Of a stretch of DNA of 8,053 nucleotides, positions 1-7,700 are shown piece by piece. A program made the translations under genes and the position numbers. Each line of letters starts with the position of its first letter. The stretch's first letter is position 1. Source of the DNA: an uncultured Ventosimonas sp. GTDB lineage: Bacteria > Pseudomonadota > Gammaproteobacteria > Pseudomonadales > Pseudomonadaceae. A model generated the notes under the pieces. That model was not told the DNA's origin. It saw only the letters and a list, made by a program, of their open reading frames with translations, and ran no database searches. The DNA lies in assembly GCA_945283395.1 (NCBI GenBank), contig CALYQH010000053.1, positions 1 through 8,053 of the forward strand. The letters are read 5' to 3'.

Positions 1-1
1 A

Positions 2-1267
2 ACTGTACAACCTTATAAAGTAGGCCCTGATTATATAGATACAGGTTGGCACAAAATAGCTACCGGTAGAGCTTCCTGTAATTTAGATGCTTTTATGGTA
101 TCTGATGTAAATTTGAAGTATTTATTTGATTTATATGCCCGCCATGCAGATATAAATATTATAGAAGGCGTAATGGGTCTATATGATGGTTATGGGACAG
201 ATCCTTATTATTGTAGTAGTGCTGGTTTAGCTAAAGATTTAACTTGCCCTATTGTATTAGTGGTAGATGGTAAAGCTGTTTCTACCTCTATTGCTGCTAC
301 AGTATTAGGTTTTCAAACATTTCAAAAAAATATCCCTATTGTTGGGGTAATTATCAACAGAGTAAATACAGATAGTCATTATCAGCTATTAAAACAGGCT
401 ATAGAATCTTATTGTGGCCTTCCAGTTTTAGGTCGCCTACCTAATCTGCCTGAACTTAAGTTACCTGAGCGTCATTTAGGGCTAATGCCAACTGAAGAAA
501 TGGCAAATTTGCAAAATTATTGGCAGCAACTCGCTGATAACGTAGAAAAATACATAGAGCTAGATAGACTTATAGCCTTAAGCGAATCTCCTAGGTTAAT
601 TGCTACACCGCCAATATTGCCTTGTACTAAGCAATATAAAGGATTGACTTTAGCGTTAGCTGAAGATGAGGCTTTTCATTTTTATTATCAAGCTAATTTA
701 GATTTATTAAGCCAGCTAGGTATTCAGCTAATAACTTTTAGTCCATTACATGATAAAGAATTACCTAAAGCAGATTTAGTTTATATAGGGGGGGGCTTTC
801 CTGAAATATTTGCTGAACAATTAGCTGTTAATCAAACTATGCGTCATTCCATACTTAAAGCCCATCAACAAGGTACGCCAATTTATGCAGAATGCGGTGG
901 CTTGATGTACTTAGGAGGACGATTAAAAACGTTAGAGGGTCAATATTATGATATGGTGGGAATATTAGCAGGTCAAAGTGTTATGAGTAAGGGGTTAAAA
1001 CGCTTTGGTTATTGTGAAGCAAAAGCTCTTACTAATACATTATTAGCTGCTGAGGGAGAAATATTAAGGGGACATGAGTTTCATCACTCTGAGTTTGAAA
1101 CTACATTACCTTTTGCGTTTGATCTTTATAAATCGCGGGATAACAAATTAATAAAAACATGGCAAGGTGGTTATCAGGTGGGTAATACACTAGCCAGCTA
1201 TTTGCATGTTCATTTTTATCAAAATCCAAATATGCTTTGTCATTGGTTAGATAAGGTAACAAAATGA
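2..1267 (+). CDS. cbiA: Cobyrinate a,c-diamide synthase CbiA (5' partial)
   Basis: CbiA uses ATP and glutamine to amidate the a and c side chains of cob(II)yrinate in the cytoplasm. The frame is open from base 2, before the first ATG at 95, and that upstream part encodes the family motif KVGPDYIDTGWH, so the gene enters from outside the window. 421 residues are visible; against Salmonella CbiA as I recall it about 35 are missing, including the ATP-binding P-loop. The substrate motif IEGVMGLYDGYG (visible residues 54-65) is present. The C-terminal class I glutamine amidotransferase domain has YIGGGFPE, the nucleophile in YAECGGLMYLG (Cys codon 893-895), GHEFHHSEFE, and a His in SYLHVHF. The gene ends in TGA, overlapping the cbiB ATG by 4 bases. 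An 8-G run (788-795) sits in the YIGGGFPE codons. The DTGWH form and the closeness to Salmonella favour CbiA over CobB or hydrogenobyrinate enzymes. Confidence 0.96.
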   Translation, partial: TVQPYKVGPDYIDTGWHKIATGRASCNLDAFMVSDVNLKYLFDLYARHADINIIEGVMGLYDGYGTDPYYCSSAGLAKDLTCPIVLVVDGKAVSTSIAATVLGFQTFQKNIPIVGVIINRVNTDSHYQLLKQAIESYCGLPVLGRLPNLPELKLPERHLGLMPTEEMANLQNYWQQLADNVEKYIELDRLIALSESPRLIATPPILPCTKQYKGLTLALAEDEAFHFYYQANLDLLSQLGIQLITFSPLHDKELPKADLVYIGGGFPEIFAEQLAVNQTMRHSILKAHQQGTPIYAECGGLMYLGGRLKTLEGQYYDMVGILAGQSVMSKGLKRFGYCEAKALTNTLLAAEGEILRGHEFHHSEFETTLPFAFDLYKSRDNKLIKTWQGGYQVGNTLASYLHVHFYQNPNMLCHWLDKVTK

Positions 1268-2238
1268 GTTATTTAGTTGCTATTTTACCTATCTTGTTGG
1301 GTTTTCTGCTAGATCTTATATTAGGTGATCCGCAGGGGTGGCCTCATCCTGTACGGTGGATAGGTAGTAGTATCACTAGCTTACAAAAATTTATACGTAA
1401 TTTTTGTGTGACGGATAGAGACCTTAAGTGGGGTGGATTGTGTTTATGGTTAGTGATAGTAAGTGGTACCTTTGCGATTACTTGGCTATTGCTTTACTTA
1501 GTAAGCTTATGGTCATGGTGGCTTAATTTTTTTCTGACAACACTATTAACTTATAATATTTTAGCCACTAAATGTTTAAAAGATGCAGCTATAGCTGTTT
1601 ACCAAGTCCTTAAGCTAGGTACATTGCAAGAAGCGCGTACTCAGCTTTCTTACATTGTGGGCAGAGATACACAGCATTTAGATGAGCAGCAAATATCTCG
1701 TGCTGTAGTAGAAACGGTAGCAGAAAATACGGTAGATGGTGTTATTGCTCCATTATTTTATTTATTTATTGGTGGAGTGCCATTAGCTTTGGCTTATAAG
1801 GCAATAAATACCTTAGACTCTATGGTAGGTTATCAAACCCCCAAATATAAAGCCATTGGTTATGTTTCTGCCAAAATGGATGACCTTTTTAACTATATTC
1901 CAGCACGCTTTAGTTGGTTATTGTTGAGTATGGCTGCAGCTATATTAAAGCTTAATGGTAAGGATGCATTGTTTATAGGTTGGCGTGATAGATACCAACA
2001 TAAAAGTCCTAATTGTGCTTGGTCAGAAGCTACTGTAGCTGGTGCTTTAGGTGTGCGTCTGGGTGGCCCTAATAATTATTTTGGTGAGTTAGTTGAAAAA
2101 CCTTGGATTGGTGATGAGAAGCGTAACATCAAATTAGTTGATATTAAAACTACAATTTATCTAATGTACGTATCAGCTGTATTAGCCCTTTTATTATTTA
2201 CGACTATTTATCTGATAGTCTCTTTAAGTATTAGCTAG
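1264..2238 (+). CDS. cbiB: Adenosylcobinamide-phosphate synthase CbiB (CobD family)
   Basis: CbiB is an inner-membrane enzyme that joins (R)-1-aminopropan-2-ol phosphate (or aminopropanol) to adenosylcobyric acid, giving adenosylcobinamide phosphate. The 324-residue length is normal for the family. Family motifs run in order: LDLILGDPQGWPHPVRWIG (residues 16-34), GRDTQHLD followed by VVETVAENTVDGVIAPLFY, YKAINTLDSMVGY, PARFSW, and near the C-terminus SPNCAWSEATVAGALGVRLG. Hydrophobic stretches at about 3-20, 57-100 (probably two segments), 160-180, 213-228 and 297-321 fit a multi-pass membrane protein. The start overlaps the cbiA stop as ATGA, with a weak AAGG about 7 bases upstream, so translation is probably coupled to cbiA. 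It ends in TAG. Confidence 0.97.
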   Translation: MSYLVAILPILLGFLLDLILGDPQGWPHPVRWIGSSITSLQKFIRNFCVTDRDLKWGGLCLWLVIVSGTFAITWLLLYLVSLWSWWLNFFLTTLLTYNILATKCLKDAAIAVYQVLKLGTLQEARTQLSYIVGRDTQHLDEQQISRAVVETVAENTVDGVIAPLFYLFIGGVPLALAYKAINTLDSMVGYQTPKYKAIGYVSAKMDDLFNYIPARFSWLLLSMAAAILKLNGKDALFIGWRDRYQHKSPNCAWSEATVAGALGVRLGGPNNYFGELVEKPWIGDEKRNIKLVDIKTTIYLMYVSAVLALLLFTTIYLIVSLSIS

Positions 2239-2242
2239 GAAA
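2237..2242 (+). promoter_or_regulatory. Ribosome binding site of cbiC
   Basis: AGGAAA lies 6 bases before the cbiC ATG and overlaps the TAG stop of cbiB, so a ribosome ending cbiB sits on the next initiation site. It supports the start at 2249. Confidence 0.6.
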
Positions 2243-2248
2243 TAAGTA

Positions 2249-2887
2249 ATGAGTTATATAACTAAACCACAAAGTATAGAAGATAAGAGCTTTGAAATCA
2301 TTCAAGAAATAATAGAGCAGGATTTCCCTACCTATCATTTTCAAGATGAATTACAAGCAAAGGTTATTAAGCGTTGTATTCACACTACGGCAGATTTTGA
2401 TTGGTTAGATATTCTAAAATTTTCTGTAGGTGTAACTGATAAGCTAATAGCCGCTTTGCAAGCAGGTGTTACTATTTATACTGATACAAATATGGCTTTA
2501 GCAGGCATGAATAAAACACAATTAGATAGTTTAGGTTGCCACTATCATTGTTATGTGGCTGATCCTATTACTAAACAAATTGCGCAACAACAAGGTATTA
2601 CCCGCTCAATGGCAGCAGTAGAGCAGGCAGCTAGTGAACAAGGTGAAAAGATTTTTGTATTTGGCAATGCTCCTACAGCTCTTTTTAAACTATTAGAGCT
2701 CTATCATGAAGGTAAAGTTAAGCCTTCTGTAGTCATAGGTGTTCCTGTTGGATTTGTAGGTGCGGCTGAATCAAAAGATGCTTTGATGGCTTCGGATCTC
2801 CCTTATATCGCTGCAAAAGGTCGTAAAGGTGGGTCAAATGTGGCTGCTGCCATTATCAATGCTGTACTTTATTATATGAAGAACTAG
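2249..2887 (+). CDS. cbiC: Cobalt-precorrin-8 methylmutase CbiC
   Basis: CbiC moves the methyl group from C11 to C12 of cobalt-precorrin-8, giving cobyrinic acid, the substrate of CbiA. The 212 residues match the usual family length. The proposed acid/base histidine is His45 in [10 protein letters not shown]. Other CbiC/CobH signatures are [10 protein letters not shown] (79-88), [10 protein letters not shown] (118-127), [14 protein letters not shown] (138-151) and [13 protein letters not shown] (164-176). The gene starts 10 bases after cbiB and ends in TAG, 8 bases before cbiD. There is no room for a separate promoter. No key residue appears to be missing. The cobalt (CbiC) rather than the aerobic (CobH) assignment rests on its neighbours, which are all of the anaerobic pathway. 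Confidence 0.97.
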   Translation: MSYITKPQSIEDKSFEIIQEIIEQDFPTYHFQDELQAKVIKRCIHTTADFDWLDILKFSVGVTDKLIAALQAGVTIYTDTNMALAGMNKTQLDSLGCHYHCYVADPITKQIAQQQGITRSMAAVEQAASEQGEKIFVFGNAPTALFKLLELYHEGKVKPSVVIGVPVGFVGAAESKDALMASDLPYIAAKGRKGGSNVAAAIINAVLYYMKN

Positions 2888-2895
2888 GTCATAGT

Positions 2896-3888
2896 ATGGA
2901 GCATTTTGTTTGGATTGATAATAAGCAATACCGGAAAGGTTATACAACTGGTTCCTGTGCTACAGCTGCAGCGAAAGTAGCAGCTTTGATGGTGCTAGAA
3001 CAAACTATTATTCCTCAGGTATCTATTATTACTCCAAGTAGCGTTGTTTTAGATTTAGATGTATTAGAAGCTAGTATTGAAGGAAATACAGCTGTTGCTG
3101 CTATTCAGAAAGATGGTGGTGATGATATTGATGTTACTCATGGTATGTTAATTTTTGCGCAAGTCACTATCAATAATACGGGTAACATTACTATTGATGG
3201 TGGCAAGGGGATAGGCCGAGTAACCCGAAAGGGAGTAAGACACACTATTGGTTCAGCAGCTATCAATGAAACACCTAGGCGCACTATAGAGGAGGCAGTG
3301 CGAGAGGTGATAGGAGAACAACGGGGAGCAGAGGTAATTATTTTTGCCCCAGAAGGTGAGGAAAGAGCTCAACAAACTTTTAATGCGCGTTTAGGCATTA
3401 TGGGAGGTATCTCTATTTTAGGTACAACTGGAATAGTTACTCCTATGTCAGATGAAAGTTGGAAAAAATCTATTACTCTTGAAATTGAGATGAAAAAAGC
3501 AGAGGGAATAGATAAATTAATTTTTGTGCCGGGTAATCATGGTGAAAAATTTGCTGAACAATTAGGCATGAATAGCCGTTACGTGGTAGTAATGAGTAAT
3601 TTTGTACGTTATGTATTAAAAGATGCGGAGCGGTTAGGTTTTAAAAGAGTTTTACTATTAGGACATTTAGGCAAACTCATTAAGGTGGCTGCTGGTATTT
3701 TTCATACCCATAATCACGTAGCGGACGGTCGTATCGAAACGTTAATAGCAGTATTAGCGTTAATGGGAGCTTCTGCTGGTTTTTTGCAACAAATTGACCA
3801 ATGTAAGACAACTGAAGCAGCCATGGAGCTTATTACTCAGGCAGGATTAGAAGCTGTTTATCAGAAGCTAGCATTACGTTTTAAATAA
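2896..3888 (+). CDS. cbiD: Cobalt-precorrin-5B (C1)-methyltransferase CbiD, cut short by TAA
   Basis: CbiD methylates C1 of cobalt-precorrin-5B with S-adenosylmethionine, giving cobalt-precorrin-6A; its fold differs from that of the CbiE/F/H methylases. Family motifs are [10 protein letters not shown] (13-22), [13 protein letters not shown] (71-83), [10 protein letters not shown] (105-114), [16 protein letters not shown] (170-185), VPGNHGE (211-217) and [19 protein letters not shown] (256-274). The gene reads 330 codons to a TAA at 3886-3888. The same frame stays open for 42 more codons to a TGA at 4015-4017 and encodes a recognisable CbiD C-terminus, so the full gene would give 373 residues, close to Salmonella CbiD (379 as I recall). 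One change explains the stop, for example CAA or TTA to TAA. The methyltransferase core is complete, so residual activity is possible; loss of function, or a base error in the sequence, is equally possible. A weak AGG precedes the ATG by 7 bases. Confidence 0.9.
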   Translation: MEHFVWIDNKQYRKGYTTGSCATAAAKVAALMVLEQTIIPQVSIITPSSVVLDLDVLEASIEGNTAVAAIQKDGGDDIDVTHGMLIFAQVTINNTGNITIDGGKGIGRVTRKGVRHTIGSAAINETPRRTIEEAVREVIGEQRGAEVIIFAPEGEERAQQTFNARLGIMGGISILGTTGIVTPMSDESWKKSITLEIEMKKAEGIDKLIFVPGNHGEKFAEQLGMNSRYVVVMSNFVRYVLKDAERLGFKRVLLLGHLGKLIKVAAGIFHTHNHVADGRIETLIAVLALMGASAGFLQQIDQCKTTEAAMELITQAGLEAVYQKLALRFK

Positions 3889-4017
3889 AAAGTAGAACAG
3901 TTATCAAAGATTACTAAAAATCCTATCCAAGCAGATGCGGTTTTGTGCTCAATGGATGGAAAAATTTTAGGAAGTAGTAAGCCATTGAATGAACTGATTA
4001 AGGAATTTAGCGAATGA
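3889..4017 (+). pseudogene. cbiD: Detached C-terminal part of cbiD, in frame after the TAA
   Basis: These bases follow the cbiD TAA without a frame change: 42 sense codons and a TGA. The peptide includes NPIQADAVLCSMDGKILG and ends KEFSE. It matches, position for position and without gaps, the end of Salmonella CbiD as I remember it (shared TK, DA, ILGS and P-x-x-E-x-x-KE positions), with the TAA falling on a leucine. The TGA overlaps the cbiE ATG as ATGA, the junction also used by cbiA/cbiB. Independent translation is unlikely: the first ATG in frame (3952) has no clear ribosome binding site and would leave only 21 residues. Confidence 0.85.
4000..4005 (+). promoter_or_regulatory. Ribosome binding site of cbiE
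   Basis: AAGGAA lies 8 bases before the cbiE ATG, inside the detached cbiD tail. With the TAA in place this site is no longer reached by ribosomes translating cbiD, so cbiE would depend on direct initiation here. Confidence 0.6.
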
Positions 4018-4619
4018 TATATGTAGTTGGCTTAGGACCTGGTTCAACTGATTATTTAACTCCATTAGCTAGTAAGTTAATCGCTCAATGTGATTGGTTA
4101 GTGGGGGCGGATAGACAATTATTGGCAGTAGGTAAGCATGCTGGCAGAGAGCATAAATTAGATAAAAAACTAACTGATTTGGTTAATTGGTTAATGGAAC
4201 ATCAAGCTGCAAACATAGTAGTTTTGGCCTCAGGTGATCCTATGTTATATGGTATAGCTAAATACCTTAACCAACAGTTAGGTAAGGATAAAGTACAGGT
4301 TGTGTCAGGTATCAGCTCTATGCAATATTTATTTGCACGAATAGGATTGGATATGAATGATGTTTATCTGACTAGTAGTCATGGTAAAACACCAGATTTT
4401 GATTTTGTAATGCAGCATAATAAAGTTGCCTTAGTAACTGATGACAAGATAGGCCCTTATCAAATAGCTCAAGAAATTGTGCAAAGAGGTTTGCAACGTA
4501 CCTTAATCATAGGTGAAAACCTCTCTTATCCAGATGAACAAATAACGCTATTACCTGCTGATCAAGTAATAGATAAAACTTACCTAATGAATGTGGTGGT
4601 GATACTTAATGAAAGATGA
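4014..4619 (+). CDS. cbiE: Cobalt-precorrin-7 (C5)-methyltransferase CbiE
   Basis: CbiE methylates C5 of the corrin ring using S-adenosylmethionine. It is a member of the tetrapyrrole methylase family: the N-terminus MIYVVGLGPGSTDYLTPLA carries the glycine-rich loop, and VVLASGDPMLYGI (69-81) is the second conserved cofactor motif. The 201-residue length fits a stand-alone CbiE, whereas in the aerobic pathway the C5 and C15 activities are fused as CobL; here CbiT is a separate gene directly downstream. The start ATG overlaps the ancestral cbiD TGA by 4 bases and is preceded by AAGGAA. The gene ends in TGA and overlaps cbiT by 11 bases. Confidence 0.95.
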   Translation: MIYVVGLGPGSTDYLTPLASKLIAQCDWLVGADRQLLAVGKHAGREHKLDKKLTDLVNWLMEHQAANIVVLASGDPMLYGIAKYLNQQLGKDKVQVVSGISSMQYLFARIGLDMNDVYLTSSHGKTPDFDFVMQHNKVALVTDDKIGPYQIAQEIVQRGLQRTLIIGENLSYPDEQITLLPADQVIDKTYLMNVVVILNER

Positions 4620-5172
4620 TGTTTTTATTCGTGGTGACGTACCAATGACCAAAGAAGAGGTACGTATTTTAACGTTAGATAGGTTGGATTTGGCTAATGC
4701 CAATACTTTTATAGATGTAGGTGCTGGGACAGGCAGTATCTGTATTGAAGCCGGCCTGCGTTATCCACAACTTAAAGTATTAGCAATTGAGAAAAATCCA
4801 GAAGGAATTGAACTGATTAAGCAAAACAGCGCTAAATTTGCTGTTACTAATTTACAGATTATTGAAGGGGTAGCACCGTTAGATGTTAATGTTCAAGCTG
4901 TAGATGCTATTTTTATAGGTGGAAGTGGTGGTTCTTTAAAAAATATTATTGATTGGTCTTACGAGTTACTAGCCCCTAATGGTCGCTTAGTGCTCAATTT
5001 TATTTTATTAAATAATTTGATGGAGGCAATGGATTTACTTTCTGCTGAGAAATTTAAAGAAATAGAGGTCAATCAATTACAAGTCTCACGCTTAACAAAA
5101 CTTGGCAAAGGTCATTACTTTAAACCTAATAATCCTACTTTTATTATTTCCTGCAAGAAGGGGGCAGTTTGA
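4609..5172 (+). CDS. cbiT: Cobalt-precorrin-6B (C15)-methyltransferase, decarboxylating, CbiT
   Basis: CbiT methylates C15 and decarboxylates the C12 acetate side chain. It is a Rossmann-type S-adenosylmethionine methyltransferase: [15 protein letters not shown] (34-48) is motif I, the acidic residue ending strand 2 is Glu61 in LAIEKNPEG, and [10 protein letters not shown] follows. The N-terminal [14 protein letters not shown] is the CbiT/CobL signature, and its position near residue 6 supports the ATG at 4609, although the ribosome binding site is weak. The 187 residues are normal for a stand-alone CbiT. It overlaps cbiE by 11 bases and ends in a TGA that shares its last base with the cbiF ATG. 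Confidence 0.95.
   Translation: MKDDVFIRGDVPMTKEEVRILTLDRLDLANANTFIDVGAGTGSICIEAGLRYPQLKVLAIEKNPEGIELIKQNSAKFAVTNLQIIEGVAPLDVNVQAVDAIFIGGSGGSLKNIIDWSYELLAPNGRLVLNFILLNNLMEAMDLLSAEKFKEIEVNQLQVSRLTKLGKGHYFKPNNPTFIISCKKGAV
5158..5164 (+). promoter_or_regulatory. Ribosome binding site of cbiF (decides the start)
   Basis: AAGGGGG lies 7 bases before the ATG at 5172 and only 4 bases before a TTG at 5169. The spacing favours the ATG, so the adjacent TTG is probably not the start. Confidence 0.6.
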
Positions 5173-5954
5173 TGACAGCAGTTACATATGATACTTCAAA
5201 GGTTTATTTTATTGGAGCAGGTCCTGGCGACTGTGAGCTTATTACGTTAAAAGGCTATCGTATATTGTCAACTGCAGATATAGTGATTTATGCAGGTTCA
5301 TTAATAAATCATGAGCTACTTAATTATTGTAAAAAAGATGCTAACTGCTATGATAGCGCTAAACTAACACTAGAAGAAATTATCCAATTGATGCAACAGG
5401 GCGTTAGTCAAGGTAAATTAGTCGTCAGATTACAAACTGGGGATTTATCTCTATATGGTTCTATTAGAGAGCAAAGCGAAGAATTAGCAAAGCTTAACAT
5501 AGGATTTGTTTCTGTACCAGGGGTTAGCTCATTCTTGGGAGCTGCAGCGCAATTGGGGGTTGAATATACTGTACCAGAAGTTTCACAGAGCTTAATTATT
5601 ACCCGTATGGAGGGGCGTACTCCTATGCCTGCAAATGAAAGTCTTGAGGACTTTGCAGCGCATAAAACTTCTATGGCTATTTTCTTATCAGTACAAAACA
5701 TAGCTAGTGTTGTAGCAAATCTTCATAACAATGGTAAGGGTTATCCAATGGATACACCTGTTGCTGTTATTTATAAGGCTACTTGGCCCGATGAACAAAA
5801 GGTAGAAGGTACTTTAGCAGATATAGCGAGCAAAGTGCAAAAAGCCGAGATTACAAAAACAGCATTAATTTTGGTTGGGCGGTTTTTAGGTGAGGAATAT
5901 CACTATTCAAAGCTCTATGATGCTGAGTTTAGCCATGAATATAGAAAAGCCTGA
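5172..5954 (+). CDS. cbiF: Cobalt-precorrin-4 (C11)-methyltransferase CbiF
   Basis: CbiF methylates C11 of cobalt-precorrin-4 with S-adenosylmethionine. It is a tetrapyrrole methylase with [18 protein letters not shown] (11-28) as the N-terminal loop and [12 protein letters not shown] (86-97) as the second cofactor motif. It is told from CbiE and CbiH by the CbiF/CobM features YAGSLI (40-45), [20 protein letters not shown] and the [11 protein letters not shown] segment. From ATG 5172 it has 260 residues, normal for CbiF. A TTG one codon upstream would add one residue, but the ribosome binding site spacing prefers the ATG. It overlaps the cbiT stop by one base (TGATG) and runs 20 bases into cbiG. 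It ends in TGA. Confidence 0.96.
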   Translation: MTAVTYDTSKVYFIGAGPGDCELITLKGYRILSTADIVIYAGSLINHELLNYCKKDANCYDSAKLTLEEIIQLMQQGVSQGKLVVRLQTGDLSLYGSIREQSEELAKLNIGFVSVPGVSSFLGAAAQLGVEYTVPEVSQSLIITRMEGRTPMPANESLEDFAAHKTSMAIFLSVQNIASVVANLHNNGKGYPMDTPVAVIYKATWPDEQKVEGTLADIASKVQKAEITKTALILVGRFLGEEYHYSKLYDAEFSHEYRKA

Positions 5955-6987
5955 ATTAGCCGTTATAACTTTAACTCCAGGGGCGAAACAACAAGCTAGG
6001 CGTCTATCTGAGCTTATGGCGTGTGATTGTTATACAACTGATAAGTTGCTAAGCCATGGTTTTAAAGGATTTGAGGGTAGTATGGCGGATTGTGTAAAAA
6101 AGCTTTTTGCTGATTACACGGCGCTACTTTTTATTTGTGCAACAGGCATAACGGTGCGAATGATTGCGCCATTAGTAACAGATAAATTAGCGGATCCTGC
6201 GGTATTAGTAATGGATGAGCAAGCTCAACATGTGATTAGTTTATTGTCTGGCCATGTTGGCGGTGGTAATAAATTAGCCACTCAAGTAGCTAATTTATTA
6301 GGTGCAACTCCAGTTATTACTACAGCTACTGATGTTAATAAAAAAGCAGCTTTAGATACTTTAATTCAGGAAGTAGGGGCTGATGTAGCCATTTATCGTC
6401 AAGCGGTAAAAGAAGTTAATCAATTATTAGTTTCTGATAAAAAAATTGGTCTTTATTTAGATGAGATAATAGTTAAAGATACTAGAGGGTTTGTTTTAAT
6501 TGATGATTTGCGAAAACTTCCAGAACAACTGATAGCTTTAGTAATAGTATCAAATAAAACTAATCTGGCAGTGGCAGGTGATTATCCTATTATTCACATT
6601 GTTCCAAGAAATATTGTGGTGGGAATAGGCTGCCGTCGTGGTACAGATGGACAACTCATCTATCAAAAGTTGGTGGCATTATTAACTACTTATCATATAG
6701 ATATAAAAGCAGTTAAACAAATAGGTAGTGCCATCATTAAGCAAGACGAAGAAGGTTTAATTGCGTTGGCTAAAAGACTGAACGTACCTTTTAAAGTCTT
6801 TCCTATTCAGGAATTACAGAAACATGAACATCGTTTTCCTGTTTCTGAGTTTGTTCGTAAAACCTTGGGAGTAGGAAGTGTATCACAACCTACTGCTTGG
6901 TTATTAAGTAATGGTCATTTGATAGGTGAAACCTTAAAAGAGCAGGGGATCACCATTACATTAGGAGTTAGCGAATGTTATATTTAG
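5935..6987 (+). CDS. cbiG: Cobalt-precorrin-5A hydrolase CbiG
   Basis: CbiG opens the ring-A delta-lactone of cobalt-precorrin-5A and releases the C20 carbon as acetaldehyde, which commits the pathway to the anaerobic route. From ATG 5935 it has 350 residues, with the family layout: an N-terminal domain beginning with [10 protein letters not shown] and carrying [16 protein letters not shown] (65-80) and [11 protein letters not shown] (102-112), a middle region, and a C-terminal domain starting near [10 protein letters not shown] (228-237) and including QIGSA. I prefer the ATG at 5935 because the CbiG N-terminal strand follows at once and overlap with cbiF is then 20 bases. A GTG at 5890 or ATGs at 5917/5920 would add up to 15 residues with no better ribosome binding site. 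The gene ends in TAG, 13 bases into cbiH. Confidence 0.93.
   Translation: MNIEKPELAVITLTPGAKQQARRLSELMACDCYTTDKLLSHGFKGFEGSMADCVKKLFADYTALLFICATGITVRMIAPLVTDKLADPAVLVMDEQAQHVISLLSGHVGGGNKLATQVANLLGATPVITTATDVNKKAALDTLIQEVGADVAIYRQAVKEVNQLLVSDKKIGLYLDEIIVKDTRGFVLIDDLRKLPEQLIALVIVSNKTNLAVAGDYPIIHIVPRNIVVGIGCRRGTDGQLIYQKLVALLTTYHIDIKAVKQIGSAIIKQDEEGLIALAKRLNVPFKVFPIQELQKHEHRFPVSEFVRKTLGVGSVSQPTAWLLSNGHLIGETLKEQGITITLGVSECYI
6963..6967 (+). promoter_or_regulatory. Ribosome binding site of cbiH
   Basis: AGGAG lies 7 bases before the cbiH ATG, within the 3' end of cbiG, and is the best Shine-Dalgarno match at a start in the window. It fixes the start at 6975. Confidence 0.7.
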
Positions 6988-7700
6988 TAGGTTTAGGCCC
7001 TGGTGATGAGGGTACTATGACACAGGATGCAGTTGCGGCTATCAAAGACGCAGATGTGATTGTAGGTTATAAAACATATACTAATTTAATCAAGCCATTT
7101 TTAGAGGGCAAAGAGCTTATCAGAACTGGTATGTGTAAAGAGTTAGAACGTTGCGAAGCAGCTATTGAAGAAGTTAAAAAGGGAAAAAAAGTAGCACTAG
7201 TAAGTAGTGGTGATACAGGCGTTTACGGTATGGCAGGGCCTATATTTGAAATTATCGCAAGAGATAATTTAGACATAGATGTCCAAGTAATCGCTGGTGT
7301 TACATCAAGTGTAGCTTGTGCTGCTATTTTAGGCTGTCCTTTAATGCATGATTTTTGTCATATAAGCCTCAGTGATTTATTAACTCCTTGGGATGTTATA
7401 GAAAAACGAGTTCGTTTGGCGGCCGAAGCAGATTTTGTTATCTGTTTTTATAATCCACGCTCGAAAGGTCGTCCTGATCATTTACAAAAGGCTTTTGAAT
7501 TAATGCGTCCTTTTAAAGATCCTAAAACTCCAGTGGGCATAGTTAAGGCTGCAGGTCGTAGTAAAGAGGATCTATGGCTTACTACTTTCGCAGAAATTGA
7601 TTATACCGTTGTAGGCATGACTTCTATGGTTATAGTTGGCAATAAATCTACTTACCGTTACAAAGATTACATGATTACTCCTAGAGGATATAGAGTGTGA
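6975..7700 (+). CDS. cbiH: Cobalt-factor III / precorrin-3B C17-methyltransferase CbiH
   Basis: CbiH methylates C17 of cobalt-factor III and drives ring contraction to cobalt-precorrin-4. It is a tetrapyrrole methylase with [16 protein letters not shown] at the N-terminus and VALVSSGDTGVYGMAGPI (73-90) as the second cofactor motif. CbiH/CobJ marks are DVIVGYKTY (27-35), the GMCKELERCEAA segment (52-63), the CHISLSDLLTPWDVI segment, CFYNPRSKGRP, and the TSMVIVGN near the C-terminus. The 241 residues match a single-domain CbiH; there is no fusion to CbiG or to an extra domain. It overlaps cbiG by 13 bases, and its TGA overlaps the cbiJ GTG by 3 bases within a GTGA (7697-7700). Confidence 0.97.
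   Translation: MLYLVGLGPGDEGTMTQDAVAAIKDADVIVGYKTYTNLIKPFLEGKELIRTGMCKELERCEAAIEEVKKGKKVALVSSGDTGVYGMAGPIFEIIARDNLDIDVQVIAGVTSSVACAAILGCPLMHDFCHISLSDLLTPWDVIEKRVRLAAEADFVICFYNPRSKGRPDHLQKAFELMRPFKDPKTPVGIVKAAGRSKEDLWLTTFAEIDYTVVGMTSMVIVGNKSTYRYKDYMITPRGYRV
7683..7688 (+). promoter_or_regulatory. Ribosome binding site of cbiJ
   Basis: AGAGGA lies 8 bases before the GTG at 7697, inside the end of cbiH. It supports the GTG as the cbiJ start; no ATG in frame lies before the conserved nucleotide-binding motif. Confidence 0.6.

Noticed and set aside
1..94. A leader or riboswitch before cbiA
   Set aside because: The frame is open from base 2 and encodes the conserved CbiA motif KVGPDYIDTGWH, so this is coding sequence.
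3288..3308. A strong Shine-Dalgarno-like AGAGGAGG inside cbiD followed by in-frame GTGs
   Set aside because: It encodes the conserved Glu-Glu-Ala-Val helix of CbiD; an internal start there would give half a domain. Taken as coincidence of GAG GAG codons.
3889..4013. An intergenic regulatory region or small separate gene between cbiD and cbiE
   Set aside because: The whole stretch is in frame with cbiD and encodes its expected C-terminus. I see no hairpin followed by a T run and no promoter.
5169..5171. TTG start for cbiF
   Set aside because: The next codon is ATG, and AAGGGGG is better spaced for the ATG.
5408..5701. A 97-codon open frame on the minus strand inside cbiF
   Set aside because: It lies wholly within cbiF, whose motifs are clear, has no recognisable family motif, and no neighbour on that strand. 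It is a shadow frame.
5890..5934. GTG at 5890 as the start of cbiG, adding 15 residues
   Set aside because: It would overlap cbiF by 65 bases with no good ribosome binding site, and the extra residues do not belong to the CbiG N-terminal strand. ATG 5935 fits better.
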